64,000 nucleotides of DNA from Ornithinimicrobium sufpigmenti (lineage in GTDB: Bacteria; Actinomycetota; Actinomycetes; Actinomycetales; Dermatophilaceae): contig NZ_CP036403.1 of assembly GCF_004322775.1 (NCBI RefSeq), positions 496,001-560,000 on the forward strand, given 5' to 3'. A model generated the notes under the pieces. The model saw only the letters and a program-made list of their open reading frames with translations. It ran no database searches and was not told the DNA's origin. Positions 9,847-19,201 of the stretch are shown here, piece by piece (within the stretch, counting starts at the first letter, position 1; each line of letters begins with the position of its first letter). A program made the position numbers and the translations under genes.

Positions 9847-10950
9847 GTGCCCGTCCTCGACCTCACCGACCCTGCCGCCGTCGAGCGGTATGCCGACTTC
9901 GTCCGCTCCCACCCGCTGCGGGCGGTGAGCCAGGACCTCCGGTGGGGGATCGTCAAGGACGACTGGGGGCAGGAGGCGGTCTACGTCGAGGAGGACGGGC
10001 GGATCGTCGCGGCGATGACCCTGCTCGTGCGCCGGCTGCCCGGTCGCTTCTCCGTGCTGTACGCGCCCCGGGGCCCGCTGGTGGACTGGGCGGACAGGGA
10101 CCTGGTGCGCCGGATCCTGGCCGAGGCCGAGCCGCTGGCCCGCAAGCACCGGGCGATCATGACCAAGGTCGACCCGGAGGTGCGCTTCAGCGAGGAGCTG
10201 GACGGCTGGCTGCGCGCGCAGCCCGGCTGGGTCGTCAAGAACGTCGGCGCCGGGAAGGACGACCTGGTCCAGCCGCGCTACTGCATGATCGTCCGCCTGC
10301 AGGACGAGGCCGGCGAGCCGCTGACCGAGGACGAGCTGCTGGCCAAGTACGACGGCAAGGCTCGCAACCGCGTCCGCACCGGACGCAAGAAGGGTGTCAC
10401 CACCGAGGCCGTGGACACCCCGGAGGGGCTGTCCACCTTCCACGACATTTACACCTTCATGGCCCGCCGCAACGAGATCACCGCCCGCGGCCTGCCCTAC
10501 TTCCACCGGATGCGCGAAGCCTTCGGCGAGCGGATGCGGGTCACCCACGCCCGGCACGAGGACGACGTGCTGGCGGCCTCGGTCACCATCGACTACTGGG
10601 GCAAGCTCTACTACCTCTACGCTGGCTCCACCGACGTCAAGCGCAACCTCAGCGCCAACCAGGTGATGAACCACGAGCTGATGGCGTGGGGGCTGTCCAC
10701 CGGAGCGGAGTCCTACGACATGGGCGGCGTCTTCACCCTGGACACCTCCGACGGCCTCTACCTGTTCAAGCGGGCCTTCTGCAAGGGCGACGGCGGCGCC
10801 ACCGAGTTCATCGGTGAGGTCGACATCGTCCACCACAAGGCCATGTATGCCGTGCTCCAGCGCCTGGTGCCCCGGGTGCAGAAGGCCCGCCGCGACCTCG
10901 CCGGGAGGGTCTCGCAGGTCCGCAAGCGGATCGCGACCGCCCGCTCCTGA
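9847..10950 (+). CDS. FemAB/FemX-family peptidoglycan bridge aminoacyltransferase (second copy)
   Basis: A 367-residue Fem-family protein only distantly similar to the copy at 7451. Typical are AVSQDLRWGIVK near the N-terminus, RNRVRTGRKKGVTTE before the helical arm, and the C-terminal DYWGKLYYLYAGSTDVKRNLS and YDMGGVF...GLYLFKRAF. It should add an amino acid from charged tRNA to a lipid-linked muropeptide at the cytoplasmic membrane. The end of the protein is basic. It converges on mutY with only 10 bp between the stops. The choice of amino acid is unknown. Confidence 0.85.
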   Translation: MPVLDLTDPAAVERYADFVRSHPLRAVSQDLRWGIVKDDWGQEAVYVEEDGRIVAAMTLLVRRLPGRFSVLYAPRGPLVDWADRDLVRRILAEAEPLARKHRAIMTKVDPEVRFSEELDGWLRAQPGWVVKNVGAGKDDLVQPRYCMIVRLQDEAGEPLTEDELLAKYDGKARNRVRTGRKKGVTTEAVDTPEGLSTFHDIYTFMARRNEITARGLPYFHRMREAFGERMRVTHARHEDDVLAASVTIDYWGKLYYLYAGSTDVKRNLSANQVMNHELMAWGLSTGAESYDMGGVFTLDTSDGLYLFKRAFCKGDGGATEFIGEVDIVHHKAMYAVLQRLVPRVQKARRDLAGRVSQVRKRIATARS

Positions 10951-10960
10951 ACCGCGTCGC

Positions 10961-11854
10961 TCAGGAGGGCAGCTGGAAGCGGTCGTCGGCCAGCGCCTCG
11001 ACCAGGCCCTCGTGCAGCAGGGCGCCCAGGCAGCGCTCGTGCTGCGCGCCGTCCGGCCACAGCGCGGCGAGCGCCGCTCCGGGGACCGGACCGTGGGCCT
11101 CCCGGAGCGCCTGCACGATCCGGCCGCGGCACTGGCGGTCGGTGCCCTCCCAGGCCTGGCCGCGGCGTGGTGGCCCGTCGTAGGGCGGGTAGCCGGCCAG
11201 CCGCCAGGCGCACAGGTGCGCGACCGGGCAGTCGCCGCAGCGCGGGGCCCGGGCGGTGCAGACGAGCGCGCCCAGCTCCATGACCGCGACGTTCCAGGTG
11301 CTGGTCTCGACGTCGTCGTCGGGCAGCAGCGCCGTCGCCAGGTCGACCTCGGCCCGGGTCAGGCTCGGCGCGGGCAGCGCCGTCCCGGTGACCGCGCGGG
11401 CCTGCACCCGGCGCACGTTGGTGTCGACCACGGTGGCGCGCCGGCCGAAGGCGAAGGCGGCCACCGCGGCCGCGGTGTAGTCGCCGATGCCGGGCAGGGT
11501 CCGCAGGGTCGCCTCCTCGGCGGGCACCTCGCCGCCGTGCTCCTCCCGGATCGTGGTGGCTGCGGCGTGCAGGCGCAGCGCCCTGCGGGGGTAGCCGAGC
11601 CGCCCCCACTCGCGGACCGCCTCGCCGGGGGACGCCGAGGCCAGCGCCGACGGCGTGGGCCACAGCGTCATCCAGCGCGTCCACACGGGCAGGACCCGGG
11701 CGACGGGCGTCTGCTGGAGCATCACCTCCGAGACCAGCACCCCCCAGGGCGAGCACTCGGGGTGGCGCCACGGCAGGTCGCGGCGCGCTTCGGCATACCA
11801 CTGCAGCAGGGGGGTATGGAGCGCCCCGTACCGCTCCCCGCGGGGGTCGGGCAT
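10961..11854 (-). CDS. mutY: A/G-specific adenine glycosylase MutY
   Basis: A 297-residue base-excision enzyme that removes adenine opposite 8-oxoguanine. The catalytic glutamate E43 lies in EVMLQQT. The helix-hairpin-helix LPGIGDYTA is followed by VVDTNVRR, which carries the second catalytic acid, and a [4Fe-4S] ligand set C-x6-C-x2-C-x5-C (CTARAPRCGDCPVAHLC) is complete. The C-terminal MutT-like recognition domain found in longer MutY proteins is reduced or missing, as in many actinobacteria. Its ATG shares one base with the disA stop (TGATG), so the pair is co-translated. Confidence 0.96.
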   Translation of the reverse strand: MPDPRGERYGALHTPLLQWYAEARRDLPWRHPECSPWGVLVSEVMLQQTPVARVLPVWTRWMTLWPTPSALASASPGEAVREWGRLGYPRRALRLHAAATTIREEHGGEVPAEEATLRTLPGIGDYTAAAVAAFAFGRRATVVDTNVRRVQARAVTGTALPAPSLTRAEVDLATALLPDDDVETSTWNVAVMELGALVCTARAPRCGDCPVAHLCAWRLAGYPPYDGPPRRGQAWEGTDRQCRGRIVQALREAHGPVPGAALAALWPDGAQHERCLGALLHEGLVEALADDRFQLPS

Positions 11855-12930
11855 CAGGAGTAGCGCTCCAGGATGGAGTTCTCCGCCAGCCGGGACAGCC
11901 CCTCGCGGACGGCCCGGGCCCGGGTCTCACCGACGCCCTCCACCTGCATCAGGTCCTCCAGGCTGGCCGACAGCAGGGCCTGGAAGCCGCCGAAGTGGCT
12001 GACCAGGCGTTCCACGATGGCGCCGGGGAGGCGGGGGATGCGGTGCAGCAGCCGGTAGCCCAGCGGGCTGAGCTGCTGGTGGTCCATGCCGTCGCCGATG
12101 ACGTGGATGCCGAGCGCGCGGGCCACGGCGGCCAGGTCGATGAGCTCGGTCGAGTCCAGGCCGGCCAGGGCCTCGAGCACCTGGTCGGGGGCGTGCGGGC
12201 CGTCGTCGTGGGCGGCGTAGTCGTGGATGAGCAGCTCACGCTCCCGCGTGACACCGCCGGTGAGCTCGTCGAGCTGCAGGCCGATGAGCCGGCCGTCGAC
12301 GCCGAGCTGGATGACGTACTGCTCGATCTCCGCGCTGATCCGCCGCACCATCTCCAGGCGCTGCAGCGCGGTCGCCAGGTCGCGGACGGTGACGAGGTCC
12401 TCGATCTCCAGCGCGGACAGGCTGGCGTTGACCTCGTCGAGGCGGGTGCGGTAGCGCTCCAGCGTCTGCAGCGCCTGGTTGGCCTGCGCCATCACCTGGA
12501 TCCGGTCCTCGAGGATGTGCCGGGCGTGCCCGACGTAGAGGGAGATCGTCGACATCGACTGGCTGACGCAGATCACGGGGGCGCCCGTCTGCTTCGCCGT
12601 GCGCTCCGCGGTGCGGTGCCGGGTGCCGCTCTCCTGGGTCTCCAGGCCGCGGTCCGGGGTGAGCTGGGTGCCGGCACGGACGAACCTGCCGTCCTTGCTG
12701 ATGAGGATGGCCCCGTCCATCTTGGCCAGCTCGCGCAGCCGGGGGGCGGAGAACTCCACGTCCAGCTGGAAGCCACCGGAGCACAGCGCCTCCACGGACC
12801 GGTCGGCCTCGAGGACGATGAGGGCGCCCGTGCGCCCGCGCAGCACCCGCTCCAGGCCGTCGCGGAGCTCGGTGCCGGGCGCGACGGCCGCCAGGGTCTG
12901 CAGGATCTCGTCGTCGAGGCGCTGCGCCAC
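11854..12930 (-). CDS. disA: DNA-integrity scanning diadenylate cyclase DisA
   Basis: A 358-residue octameric enzyme that makes c-di-AMP from two ATP and pauses at branched DNA. The DAC domain carries DGA (residues 72-74) and GTRHR (102-106). A helical linker and a C-terminal helix-hairpin-helix domain (LMQVEGVGETRARAVREG) follow. GTG 12930 is the start. It is the first gene of disA-mutY and lies downstream of radA on the same strand; RadA is a known DisA partner. Its product is the ligand of the riboswitch-like leader at 55080-55250, so synthase and a target lie in one window. Confidence 0.97.
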   Translation of the reverse strand: MAQRLDDEILQTLAAVAPGTELRDGLERVLRGRTGALIVLEADRSVEALCSGGFQLDVEFSAPRLRELAKMDGAILISKDGRFVRAGTQLTPDRGLETQESGTRHRTAERTAKQTGAPVICVSQSMSTISLYVGHARHILEDRIQVMAQANQALQTLERYRTRLDEVNASLSALEIEDLVTVRDLATALQRLEMVRRISAEIEQYVIQLGVDGRLIGLQLDELTGGVTRERELLIHDYAAHDDGPHAPDQVLEALAGLDSTELIDLAAVARALGIHVIGDGMDHQQLSPLGYRLLHRIPRLPGAIVERLVSHFGGFQALLSASLEDLMQVEGVGETRARAVREGLSRLAENSILERYS

Positions 12931-13129
12931 GTGTCACCAGCCTTCCCATGGGTGCGCCCGACCGGCGTGGCGCCCACTCTGCGCCCCGATGATAGGTCGC
13001 GCCGCGGTTCCGACGGCCCGCCCGGCGGATTCTTTACAGATTCTTGATCTTCGGTGCGATTCCTGGCTGCCGCCACCGTGCCGGCCAGTGGCCCCGCCGG
13101 TCGGTGCCCCGCTGGTGTGACCCGCCTGC

Positions 13130-14551
13130 TCAGCGACCAGCCATCGTGCCGGCCGGGGGACCTGCGATGGTCGCGGTGGCGTGCGCGGCCGCGAGCACGA
13201 GACCGACCGCGTCGGCGAGGGTGGCGACCTCGTGGATCCGCATCCCCGCCGGTGGCCGGCCCTCCGTGAGCGAGCCTTCCGGGACCACGGCCTCGGTGAA
13301 GCCGATCCGGGCCGCCTCGGTCAGCCGTCGGGGGAGCCCGGTCACCGGCCGCAGGTCGCCGGAGAGCCCGACCTCGCCGACGGCGATCGTGCTGAGCGGC
13401 AGCGCCAGGTCGGCCCGGGCACTGGCCAGTGCGAGCGCCAGGGCCAGGTCGACGGCCGGCTCGCCCAGCCGGACACCGCCGACGGTCGAGGCGTAGCAGT
13501 CGTGCTTGGCCAGGGGCACCCCGCCGCGCTGGCTGAGCACGGCCAGCACCATCGCCAGCCGGGCGGAGTCCAGCCCGCTGGTGGTGCGCCGGGGCGAGCC
13601 GGTCTCCTCGGCGCTGACCAGGGCCTGCACCTCGGCCACCAGCGGGCGGCGGCCCTCCAGGGTGACGGTGACGCAGGTGCCGGGGACGGGCCGGTCGCGG
13701 CTGGTCAGGAACAGGCCGCTGGGGTCCGCCAGCCCGCGGATCCCGCCGTCGCCCAGGTCGAAGCAGCCGACCTCGTCGGTGGGGCCGAACCGGTTCTTCA
13801 CCGCCCGGACCATCCGCAGCCGGCTGTGCCGCTCGCCCTCGAAGCCCACGACGACATCGACCAGGTGCTCCAGCACCCGCGGGCCCGCGATGTTGCCGTC
13901 CTTGGTGACGTGGCCGACGAGGATCGCGGCCGTGTTGGACGACTTCGCCACCTGGATGAGTGCGGCGGCCACCTCCCGGACCTGGCTGACGTTGCCGGGG
14001 GAACCGTCGACGTCGGCGCTGGCGACCGTCTGGACCGAGTCGATGACGAACAGGCTCGGCGCCACGGAGGAGATCTGGCCGAGCACTGTGGCCAGGTCGG
14101 TCTCGGAGGCGAGGTAGAGGGTGTCGGCGACCGCACCGATCCGCTCCGCCCGCAGCTTGACCTGCGCAGCCGACTCCTCCCCGGAGACGTAGAGCACCCG
14201 CTCGCCCGTGCGGGCGGCGCGGGCGGCCACGTCCAGGGCCAGCGTGGACTTGCCGATGCCCGGCTCGCCGGCCATCAGCACGACCGCTCCCGGCACGATC
14301 CCGCCGCCGAGCACCCGGTCAAACTCCTCCACCCCGGTCGAGCGGGCCTGCGCCTGCTCCGCGTCCACCTCGGCGATCGGCACAGCCGGTCGTGCGGGCG
14401 CGACCGCGCTGGTCCGCGCCGAGGTGGGTGCACCGACCTCGGCCACCGTCCCCCACGCCTGGCACTCCCCGCACCGGCCCACCCACTTCACGGCCGCCCA
14501 GCCGCATTCGGTGCACCGGTAGGAAGGCCTGGTCCCGCTCTTGCTCGCCAC
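13130..14551 (-). CDS. radA: DNA repair protein RadA
   Basis: A 473-residue RecA-like branch-migration protein. It has an N-terminal zinc finger (C13, C16, C27, C30), Walker A GEPGIGKST (95-103), the RadA-specific KNRFG motif (252-256) and a C-terminal Lon-like domain. GTG 14551 is chosen because it gives the standard N-terminus before the zinc finger and lies 7 nt after a TACCCT box. A gap of 199 bp to disA holds no recognisable gene. Confidence 0.96.
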   Translation of the reverse strand: MASKSGTRPSYRCTECGWAAVKWVGRCGECQAWGTVAEVGAPTSARTSAVAPARPAVPIAEVDAEQAQARSTGVEEFDRVLGGGIVPGAVVLMAGEPGIGKSTLALDVAARAARTGERVLYVSGEESAAQVKLRAERIGAVADTLYLASETDLATVLGQISSVAPSLFVIDSVQTVASADVDGSPGNVSQVREVAAALIQVAKSSNTAAILVGHVTKDGNIAGPRVLEHLVDVVVGFEGERHSRLRMVRAVKNRFGPTDEVGCFDLGDGGIRGLADPSGLFLTSRDRPVPGTCVTVTLEGRRPLVAEVQALVSAEETGSPRRTTSGLDSARLAMVLAVLSQRGGVPLAKHDCYASTVGGVRLGEPAVDLALALALASARADLALPLSTIAVGEVGLSGDLRPVTGLPRRLTEAARIGFTEAVVPEGSLTEGRPPAGMRIHEVATLADAVGLVLAAAHATATIAGPPAGTMAGR

Positions 14552-14558
14552 GCCCCCG

Positions 14559-14564
14559 AGGGTA
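14559..14564 (-). promoter_or_regulatory. -10 element for radA, leaderless
   Basis: TACCCT on the minus strand ends 7 nt before the GTG at 14551. Confidence 0.5.
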
Positions 14565-14598
14565 TGCCGTGCCACCGACACCCCCCGCGCGCCCGGGT

Positions 14599-15411
14599 TC
14601 AGTGACCGGCGGCGCGGGTGGCCGGATGGACGTGGAGCGGCAGCAGCCGGCGACCACCGGGGGTGGCTCGCAGGGCCGCGGCCGCGGCGAGGTGGTCCTC
14701 GCACAGGGTGACGAGCTCGGCATACCCCTCCGGCCCGATCAGCTCCACGAGCTCGTCGCGCAGCGAGAGGTAGACCGGCTCGGCGGCGGTGTGCGCGTCG
14801 GGGTGCCCGGTGCAGTACCAGTCGAGGTCGTGCCCGCCCGGCCCCCAGGCGCGGCGGTCGAACTCGCCGATCGAGATCTCCAGGTAGGAGGTGCCGTCCG
14901 CGAGCTCCACGTCGCGGTAGTCCCGCTTGAGCGGCAGCTGCCAGCACACGTCCGGCTTGGTCGTGTGCGGAGGGACACCGGTCGCGACGGCGTGCTGGTG
15001 CAGCGCGCAGCCGGCGCCGGCGGGGAAGCCGGGGCGGTTGAGGAAGATGCAGGCGCCGTCCACCACGCGGGTCGCGACCTCCGCCCGGTCGTGCTCCCCG
15101 TCCTGCACGCCGTGGCGCACCGACCAGCCCTCGTCCCGGCCTGGACCGTGCAGCTGCCACTCGTCGGGCCCCAGCTGCTCGACCACGGCCGCCACCCTGG
15201 CCACGTCGTCGGCGTCGGTGAAGTGGGCGCCGAGGGTGCAGCAGCCGGCGTCGGGCTGGTCCGCGTCGATGCCCGGGCACCGGCCCTCGCCGAAGAGGCA
15301 GTGCCAGCGCGAGGTGAGCCAGGTCAGGTCCAGCCGGAGCCGCTGGGCGGGCTCGGCAGGATCGGTCAGCTCGACCCACAGGCGAGGGGTGTCGAGCGGG
15401 GTCTCGGTCAC
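14599..15411 (-). CDS. Cysteine-cluster protein, YkgJ-like
   Basis: A 270-residue protein with ordered cysteines: [23 protein letters not shown] and VCWQLP. This resembles the zinc/iron-chelate-binding YkgJ-like families, whose role is unclear. No signal peptide or membrane segment is visible. GTG 15411 follows a TACCCT box by 6 nt, which decides the start. The gene is divergent from ppx with only 40 bp between start codons. Confidence 0.6.
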   Translation of the reverse strand: MTETPLDTPRLWVELTDPAEPAQRLRLDLTWLTSRWHCLFGEGRCPGIDADQPDAGCCTLGAHFTDADDVARVAAVVEQLGPDEWQLHGPGRDEGWSVRHGVQDGEHDRAEVATRVVDGACIFLNRPGFPAGAGCALHQHAVATGVPPHTTKPDVCWQLPLKRDYRDVELADGTSYLEISIGEFDRRAWGPGGHDLDWYCTGHPDAHTAAEPVYLSLRDELVELIGPEGYAELVTLCEDHLAAAAALRATPGGRRLLPLHVHPATRAAGH

Positions 15412-15417
15412 CGGTTC

Positions 15418-15423
15418 AGGGTA
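15418..15423 (-). promoter_or_regulatory. -10 element for Cys-cluster gene, leaderless
   Basis: TACCCT ends 6 nt before GTG 15411 on the minus strand. Confidence 0.5.
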
Positions 15424-15439
15424 GAGGGGAGGGAGAGGG

Positions 15440-15445
15440 GATAAT
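15440..15445 (+). promoter_or_regulatory. -10 element for ppx, leaderless
   Basis: GATAAT ends 6 nt before ATG 15452. It is 16 bp from the opposing -10 of the Cys-cluster gene, so two polymerases could not easily bind at once. Confidence 0.55.
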
Positions 15446-15451
15446 GAGCCC

Positions 15452-16411
15452 ATGCGCCTAGGTGTCATCGACGTGGGTTCGAACACGGTGCACCTGCTGG
15501 TCGTGGATGCCTACCACCCGGGTGCGCACCCGATGCCGGACTACTCCCACAGCACCGTGCTGCGGCTGGCCGAGCACATGACCCCAGGCGGCGACATCTC
15601 CGCCGAGGGGGCGCAGCTGCTCTCCCGCTTCGTGGGCGAGTGCGTCGAGGTCGCCGAGGAGCGCGGGGTCAAGCAGCTCATGGGCTTCGCGACCAGCGCG
15701 ATCCGCGACGCAGGGAACACCGAGGACGTGCTGGCCCAGGTCAAGGCCTCCTCAGGAGTGGACCTCGACGTGCTGGAGGGTGACGCCGAGGCGCGGGTCA
15801 CCTTCCTGGCGGCACGGCGCTGGTTCGGCTGGTCGGCGGGCCGGCTGCTGCTCATCGACATCGGCGGGGGCTCCCTGGAGCTGGCTGCCGGGCTCGACGA
15901 GGATCCGGACGTCGCCCTGTCGGTTCCCCTCGGCGCAGGCCGGCTGACCCGCGAGCTGAGCAAGGACCCACCCGGAGCCGGCGAGCTCAAGGTGCTGCGC
16001 AAGCGGGTCCGCTCCGAGATCGCCAGCCTCCAGCCCCGGCTGGCCCGGGTGGGCGAGCCGCAGCTGGCCGTCGGTACCAGCAAGACGATCCGCTCCCTGG
16101 CCCGGGCCTGTGGTGCGGCACCGCGGGCCGAGGGCCCCTACGTGCCCCGGACCCTGGCCCTGGCCGACCTCACCGAGCTGGTCCAGAAGCTGGCCCTGAT
16201 GCCGGCGGCCAAGCGCGCGAACCTGCCCGGGGTCTCTGCCGCCCGCGCCCCGCAGCTGCTCGCCGGCGCGGTCGTCGTCGAGGCGTCCATGGACCTGCTC
16301 GGGCTGGACACGCTCACGGTCTGCCCCTGGGCCCTGCGGGAAGGTCTGATCCTGCGTTTCCTGGACTCCCTCACCGGCCGTGACGACTCCACGAACGGGT
16401 ACCGGGCATGA
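15452..16411 (+). CDS. Ppx/GppA family phosphatase (exopolyphosphatase-like)
   Basis: A 319-residue member of the ASKHA superfamily, which cleaves terminal phosphate from polyphosphate or pppGpp. The two phosphate-binding loops are visible ([13 protein letters not shown] at residues 5-17, and [12 protein letters not shown]). It is the short, two-domain actinobacterial form without the C-terminal HD-like domain. It overlaps the next gene by 4 bp (ATGA), which implies coupled translation. Confidence 0.9.
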   Translation: MRLGVIDVGSNTVHLLVVDAYHPGAHPMPDYSHSTVLRLAEHMTPGGDISAEGAQLLSRFVGECVEVAEERGVKQLMGFATSAIRDAGNTEDVLAQVKASSGVDLDVLEGDAEARVTFLAARRWFGWSAGRLLLIDIGGGSLELAAGLDEDPDVALSVPLGAGRLTRELSKDPPGAGELKVLRKRVRSEIASLQPRLARVGEPQLAVGTSKTIRSLARACGAAPRAEGPYVPRTLALADLTELVQKLALMPAAKRANLPGVSAARAPQLLAGAVVVEASMDLLGLDTLTVCPWALREGLILRFLDSLTGRDDSTNGYRA

Positions 16412-17220
16412 ACCACATCCCCGTGCACCTGTCGACCTCCTCGGTCTACCCCGAGAACGCCGCCTACGCCTTCGACCTGGCCCAGCGCCTGGGCTACGAC
16501 GGCGTGGAGATCATGGTCTGGACCGATCCGGTCACCCAGGAGGCCGGCGCGCTCAACGCCCTGGCCGAGCTGCACGAGCTGGCGATCGGGGCCATCCACG
16601 CGCCCACCCTGCTCCTCGCCCAGCGGCTCTGGGGCTGGGAGCCGTGGGGCAAGATCGAACGCGCCCTGGACCTGGCGGCCGAGGTCGGCGCCCAGTGCGT
16701 CGTGGCCCATCCTCCCTTCCGGTGGCAGCGGGGGTATGCCGAGGGGTTCGTCGAGGGGGTGGCAGAGCGGGAGGAGCGCTGGGGCGTCCCGATCGCGGTG
16801 GAGAACATGTTCCCCTGGCGTACCGGGGCCTCGGCGATGCAGGCCTACCTGCCCGGGCCCGACCCGCGCCCCTATCCCTACGAGCACGTCACGCTGGACA
16901 TCAGCCACGCCGCGACCGCCGGCACCGACGCCCTGGAGCTCGCCCGGGACCTGGGACCGCGGATCCGCCACGTGCACCTCGGCGACTCCTTCGGCTCGTT
17001 CAAGGACGAGCACCTGGTGCCCGGCCGGGGCGGTCAGCGCTGTCAGGAGGTGCTGGAGTTCCTCGTCGACCAGGACTTCACCGGCATCGTCAGCCTGGAG
17101 GTCGGCACCCGCCGCATGTCCTCCCCGTCGCGGGAGGAGGCGCTCGCCGAGTCCCTCGCCTTCGCCCGCGAGCACCTGGGCCAGCACGACCTGCCCGGCG
17201 CGCGGCGGCATACCTCCTGA
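16408..17220 (+). CDS. Sugar phosphate isomerase/epimerase family (AP endonuclease 2-like TIM barrel)
   Basis: A 270-residue xylose-isomerase-like TIM barrel. Metal-site segments are visible: GYDGVEIMVW, AIHAPTLL, VAVENMFPW, LDISHA, HVHLGDS and LEVGTRR. Members are isomerases or metal-dependent hydrolases; the substrate cannot be deduced. It overlaps ppx by 4 bp. The pairing with a Ppx/GppA-like gene is common in actinobacteria, as far as I recall. Confidence 0.75.
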   Translation: MNHIPVHLSTSSVYPENAAYAFDLAQRLGYDGVEIMVWTDPVTQEAGALNALAELHELAIGAIHAPTLLLAQRLWGWEPWGKIERALDLAAEVGAQCVVAHPPFRWQRGYAEGFVEGVAEREERWGVPIAVENMFPWRTGASAMQAYLPGPDPRPYPYEHVTLDISHAATAGTDALELARDLGPRIRHVHLGDSFGSFKDEHLVPGRGGQRCQEVLEFLVDQDFTGIVSLEVGTRRMSSPSREEALAESLAFAREHLGQHDLPGARRHTS

Positions 17221-17290
17221 AGGCACCGGGCAGTCCTCAAGGCGCTGTGCAGGCGGCAGCCTCGCGCGCGGCCCTGAGCACCCGCAGGCG

Positions 17291-17296
17291 TAGCCT
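17291..17296 (+). promoter_or_regulatory. -10 element for proline dehydrogenase, leaderless
   Basis: TAGCCT ends 7 nt before ATG 17304. Confidence 0.5.
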
Positions 17297-17303
17297 TGCG
17301 CCC

Positions 17304-18269
17304 ATGGACCTCGCCGATCTCAACCCCTCGGCCGTGCTGCGGCAGACCCTGCTGGGCGTGAGCCGCAACGACCAGCTCCGGCAGCTCATCCAGCAGGCGC
17401 CGGTCAGCCGGGACGTGGTCAAGCGCTTCGTCGCCGGCGAGGAGACGCCGGACGCCGTCCGCGTCGCGGGCGAGCTGGTCGAGACGCGGCGCCGGGTCAC
17501 CATCGACTACCTCGGCGAGGACACCCTGGACCCGGAGCAGGCGGCCAGCACCAGGGACGCGTACCTGGAGCTGCTGGGTGCGCTCTCCGACGCCGGCCTG
17601 ACCGCCGACGGGACCGTCGAGGTGAGCCTGAAGCTGTCCGCGCTGGGTCAGGCCCTGGGCCGCGACGGTCACCGCATCGCGCTGGACCACGCGCGCGCGG
17701 TCTGCCAGGCCGCCGCCAACGTCGGCACGACCGTGACCGTCGACATGGAGGACCACACCACGACCGACCTCACCCTGGCCACGGTGCGGGAGCTGCGCCA
17801 GGACTGGCCGTGGGTGGGGGTGGCCCTGCAGAGCTACCTCTACCGGACCGAGGAGGACTGCCGCGACCTCGCCCACGAGGGTTCGCGGGTGCGCCTGTGC
17901 AAGGGCGCCTACAAGGAGCCGGCGAGCGTGGCCTACCAGGACTCCGGCGATGTCGACCGGGCCTACGTGCGGTGCCTGAAGATCCTGCTGCAGGGTCAGG
18001 GCTACCCGATGGTGGCCAGCCACGACCCGCGGCTGATCGAGATCACCAGCGTGCTGGCGGCCAAGGCCCAGCGCTCCGCGGACAGCTTCGAGTTCCAGAT
18101 GCTCCTCGGCATCCGACCGGAGGAGCAGCGGCGCCTCGCGGGTGCCGGCGCCCAGATGCGCGTCTACCTGCCCTACGGCCAGGACTGGTACGGGTACCTC
18201 GTCCGGCGGATGGCCGAGCGCCCCGCCAACCTGAGCTTCTTCCTGCGCGGCCTGGCGAGCCGGGGATGA
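17304..18269 (+). CDS. Proline dehydrogenase (monofunctional PutA domain)
   Basis: A 321-residue FAD enzyme that oxidises proline to pyrroline-5-carboxylate. Family motifs are VSLKLSALG, DMEDHT, LQSYLYRT, RLCKGAYKEP, ASHDPRLI and FEFQMLLGIR, followed by RVYLPYGQDWYGYLVRRMAERP. It is the stand-alone type; no P5C dehydrogenase gene is present here. The next gene, proC, catalyses the opposite branch, so the pair controls proline turnover. It overlaps a possible upstream proC start by 4 bp. Confidence 0.95.
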   Translation: MDLADLNPSAVLRQTLLGVSRNDQLRQLIQQAPVSRDVVKRFVAGEETPDAVRVAGELVETRRRVTIDYLGEDTLDPEQAASTRDAYLELLGALSDAGLTADGTVEVSLKLSALGQALGRDGHRIALDHARAVCQAAANVGTTVTVDMEDHTTTDLTLATVRELRQDWPWVGVALQSYLYRTEEDCRDLAHEGSRVRLCKGAYKEPASVAYQDSGDVDRAYVRCLKILLQGQGYPMVASHDPRLIEITSVLAAKAQRSADSFEFQMLLGIRPEEQRRLAGAGAQMRVYLPYGQDWYGYLVRRMAERPANLSFFLRGLASRG

Positions 18270-18322
18270 GCAGGGGTGTGCAGGGGGACGGGCACAGGGA
18301 TGAGCAGAGGGACGAGCAGGGT

Positions 18323-19126
18323 ATGACGATCGCCGTCCTGGGCGCGGGGGTGATGGGCGGGACGTTGGTCGCCGCACTGGTCCGCTCCGGCCACCGGCCC
18401 TCCGACATCATCGTCGCCGACAAGTCCGCCGAACGGGCCGCGCAGGTGGCGCTGCCCCACGGTGCCCGGCACGACAGCGCCGAGGAGGCCGTGGCCGCGG
18501 CGCAGACCGTCGTGCTGGCCGTCAAGCCGCAGGACATGTCGGCGCTCATCGACCAGATCCGTGATCAGATGCGGCCGGAGACCCTCGTCGTGTCGATCGC
18601 CGCCGGGATCAGCACGGCGTTCCTGGAGGCCCGGCTGGCCGAGGGCACCTCGGTCGTGCGGGTGATGCCGAACACCCCGGCCCTGGTGGACCAGGGCATG
18701 TCCGCGCTCAGCCCGGGACGGCACTGCACGCCCGAGCACCTGGCTCAGGCCAGGGCCCTGCTGGAGCACGTGGGCCGCGTGATCGTGCTCGACGAGGGCC
18801 ACCAGGACGCGGTCACCGCCATCAGCGGCAGCGGACCGGCCTACATCTTCTACGTGGTCGAGGCGATGATCGAGGCAGGGGTCCTGCTGGGGCTGCCCCG
18901 GGACACCGCGACAGAGCTCGTCGTCCAGACGTTGTATGGTGCCGCCACGATGATCCGCGAGACGGGGCACCACCCCACGGTGCTCCGTGAGCAGGTCTCC
19001 AGCCCCGGCGGCACCAGCGTTGCTGCGCTCCGGGCGCTCGAGGATCACAAGGTCAGGGCAGCCTTCCTCACCGCGATGGAGGCGGCCGCGGTCCGGTCCC
19101 GGGAGCTTTCTCCTCGGCCCGAGTGA
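18323..19126 (+). CDS. proC: Pyrroline-5-carboxylate reductase ProC
   Basis: A 267-residue NAD(P)H enzyme for the last step of proline synthesis. It has the Rossmann motif AVLGAGVMGG, VVLAVKPQ, RVMPNTPALV and the family signature SGSGPAYIFYVVEAM...SPGGTS. ATG 18323 gives the standard N-terminus. An in-frame ATG at 18266 would overlap the proline dehydrogenase stop (ATGA) and add 19 residues (MSRGVQGDGHRDEQRDEQG) that look unlike a ProC start. Coupled reinitiation from there cannot be excluded. Confidence 0.95.
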   Translation: MTIAVLGAGVMGGTLVAALVRSGHRPSDIIVADKSAERAAQVALPHGARHDSAEEAVAAAQTVVLAVKPQDMSALIDQIRDQMRPETLVVSIAAGISTAFLEARLAEGTSVVRVMPNTPALVDQGMSALSPGRHCTPEHLAQARALLEHVGRVIVLDEGHQDAVTAISGSGPAYIFYVVEAMIEAGVLLGLPRDTATELVVQTLYGAATMIRETGHHPTVLREQVSSPGGTSVAALRALEDHKVRAAFLTAMEAAAVRSRELSPRPE

Positions 19127-19201
19127 GCCAGGGTGCAGGTCACCTCAGAGTTCACCCTGCCGGGCGAGGGACGCCGGAACCCGTATGACAGAGTAGGGAA
19201 C

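Noticed and set aside
15470..15490. GGGTTCGAACACGG, which looks like a tRNA T-loop
   Set aside because: It encodes the conserved DVGSNTVH loop of the Ppx/GppA protein, and no acceptor or anticodon stems surround it.
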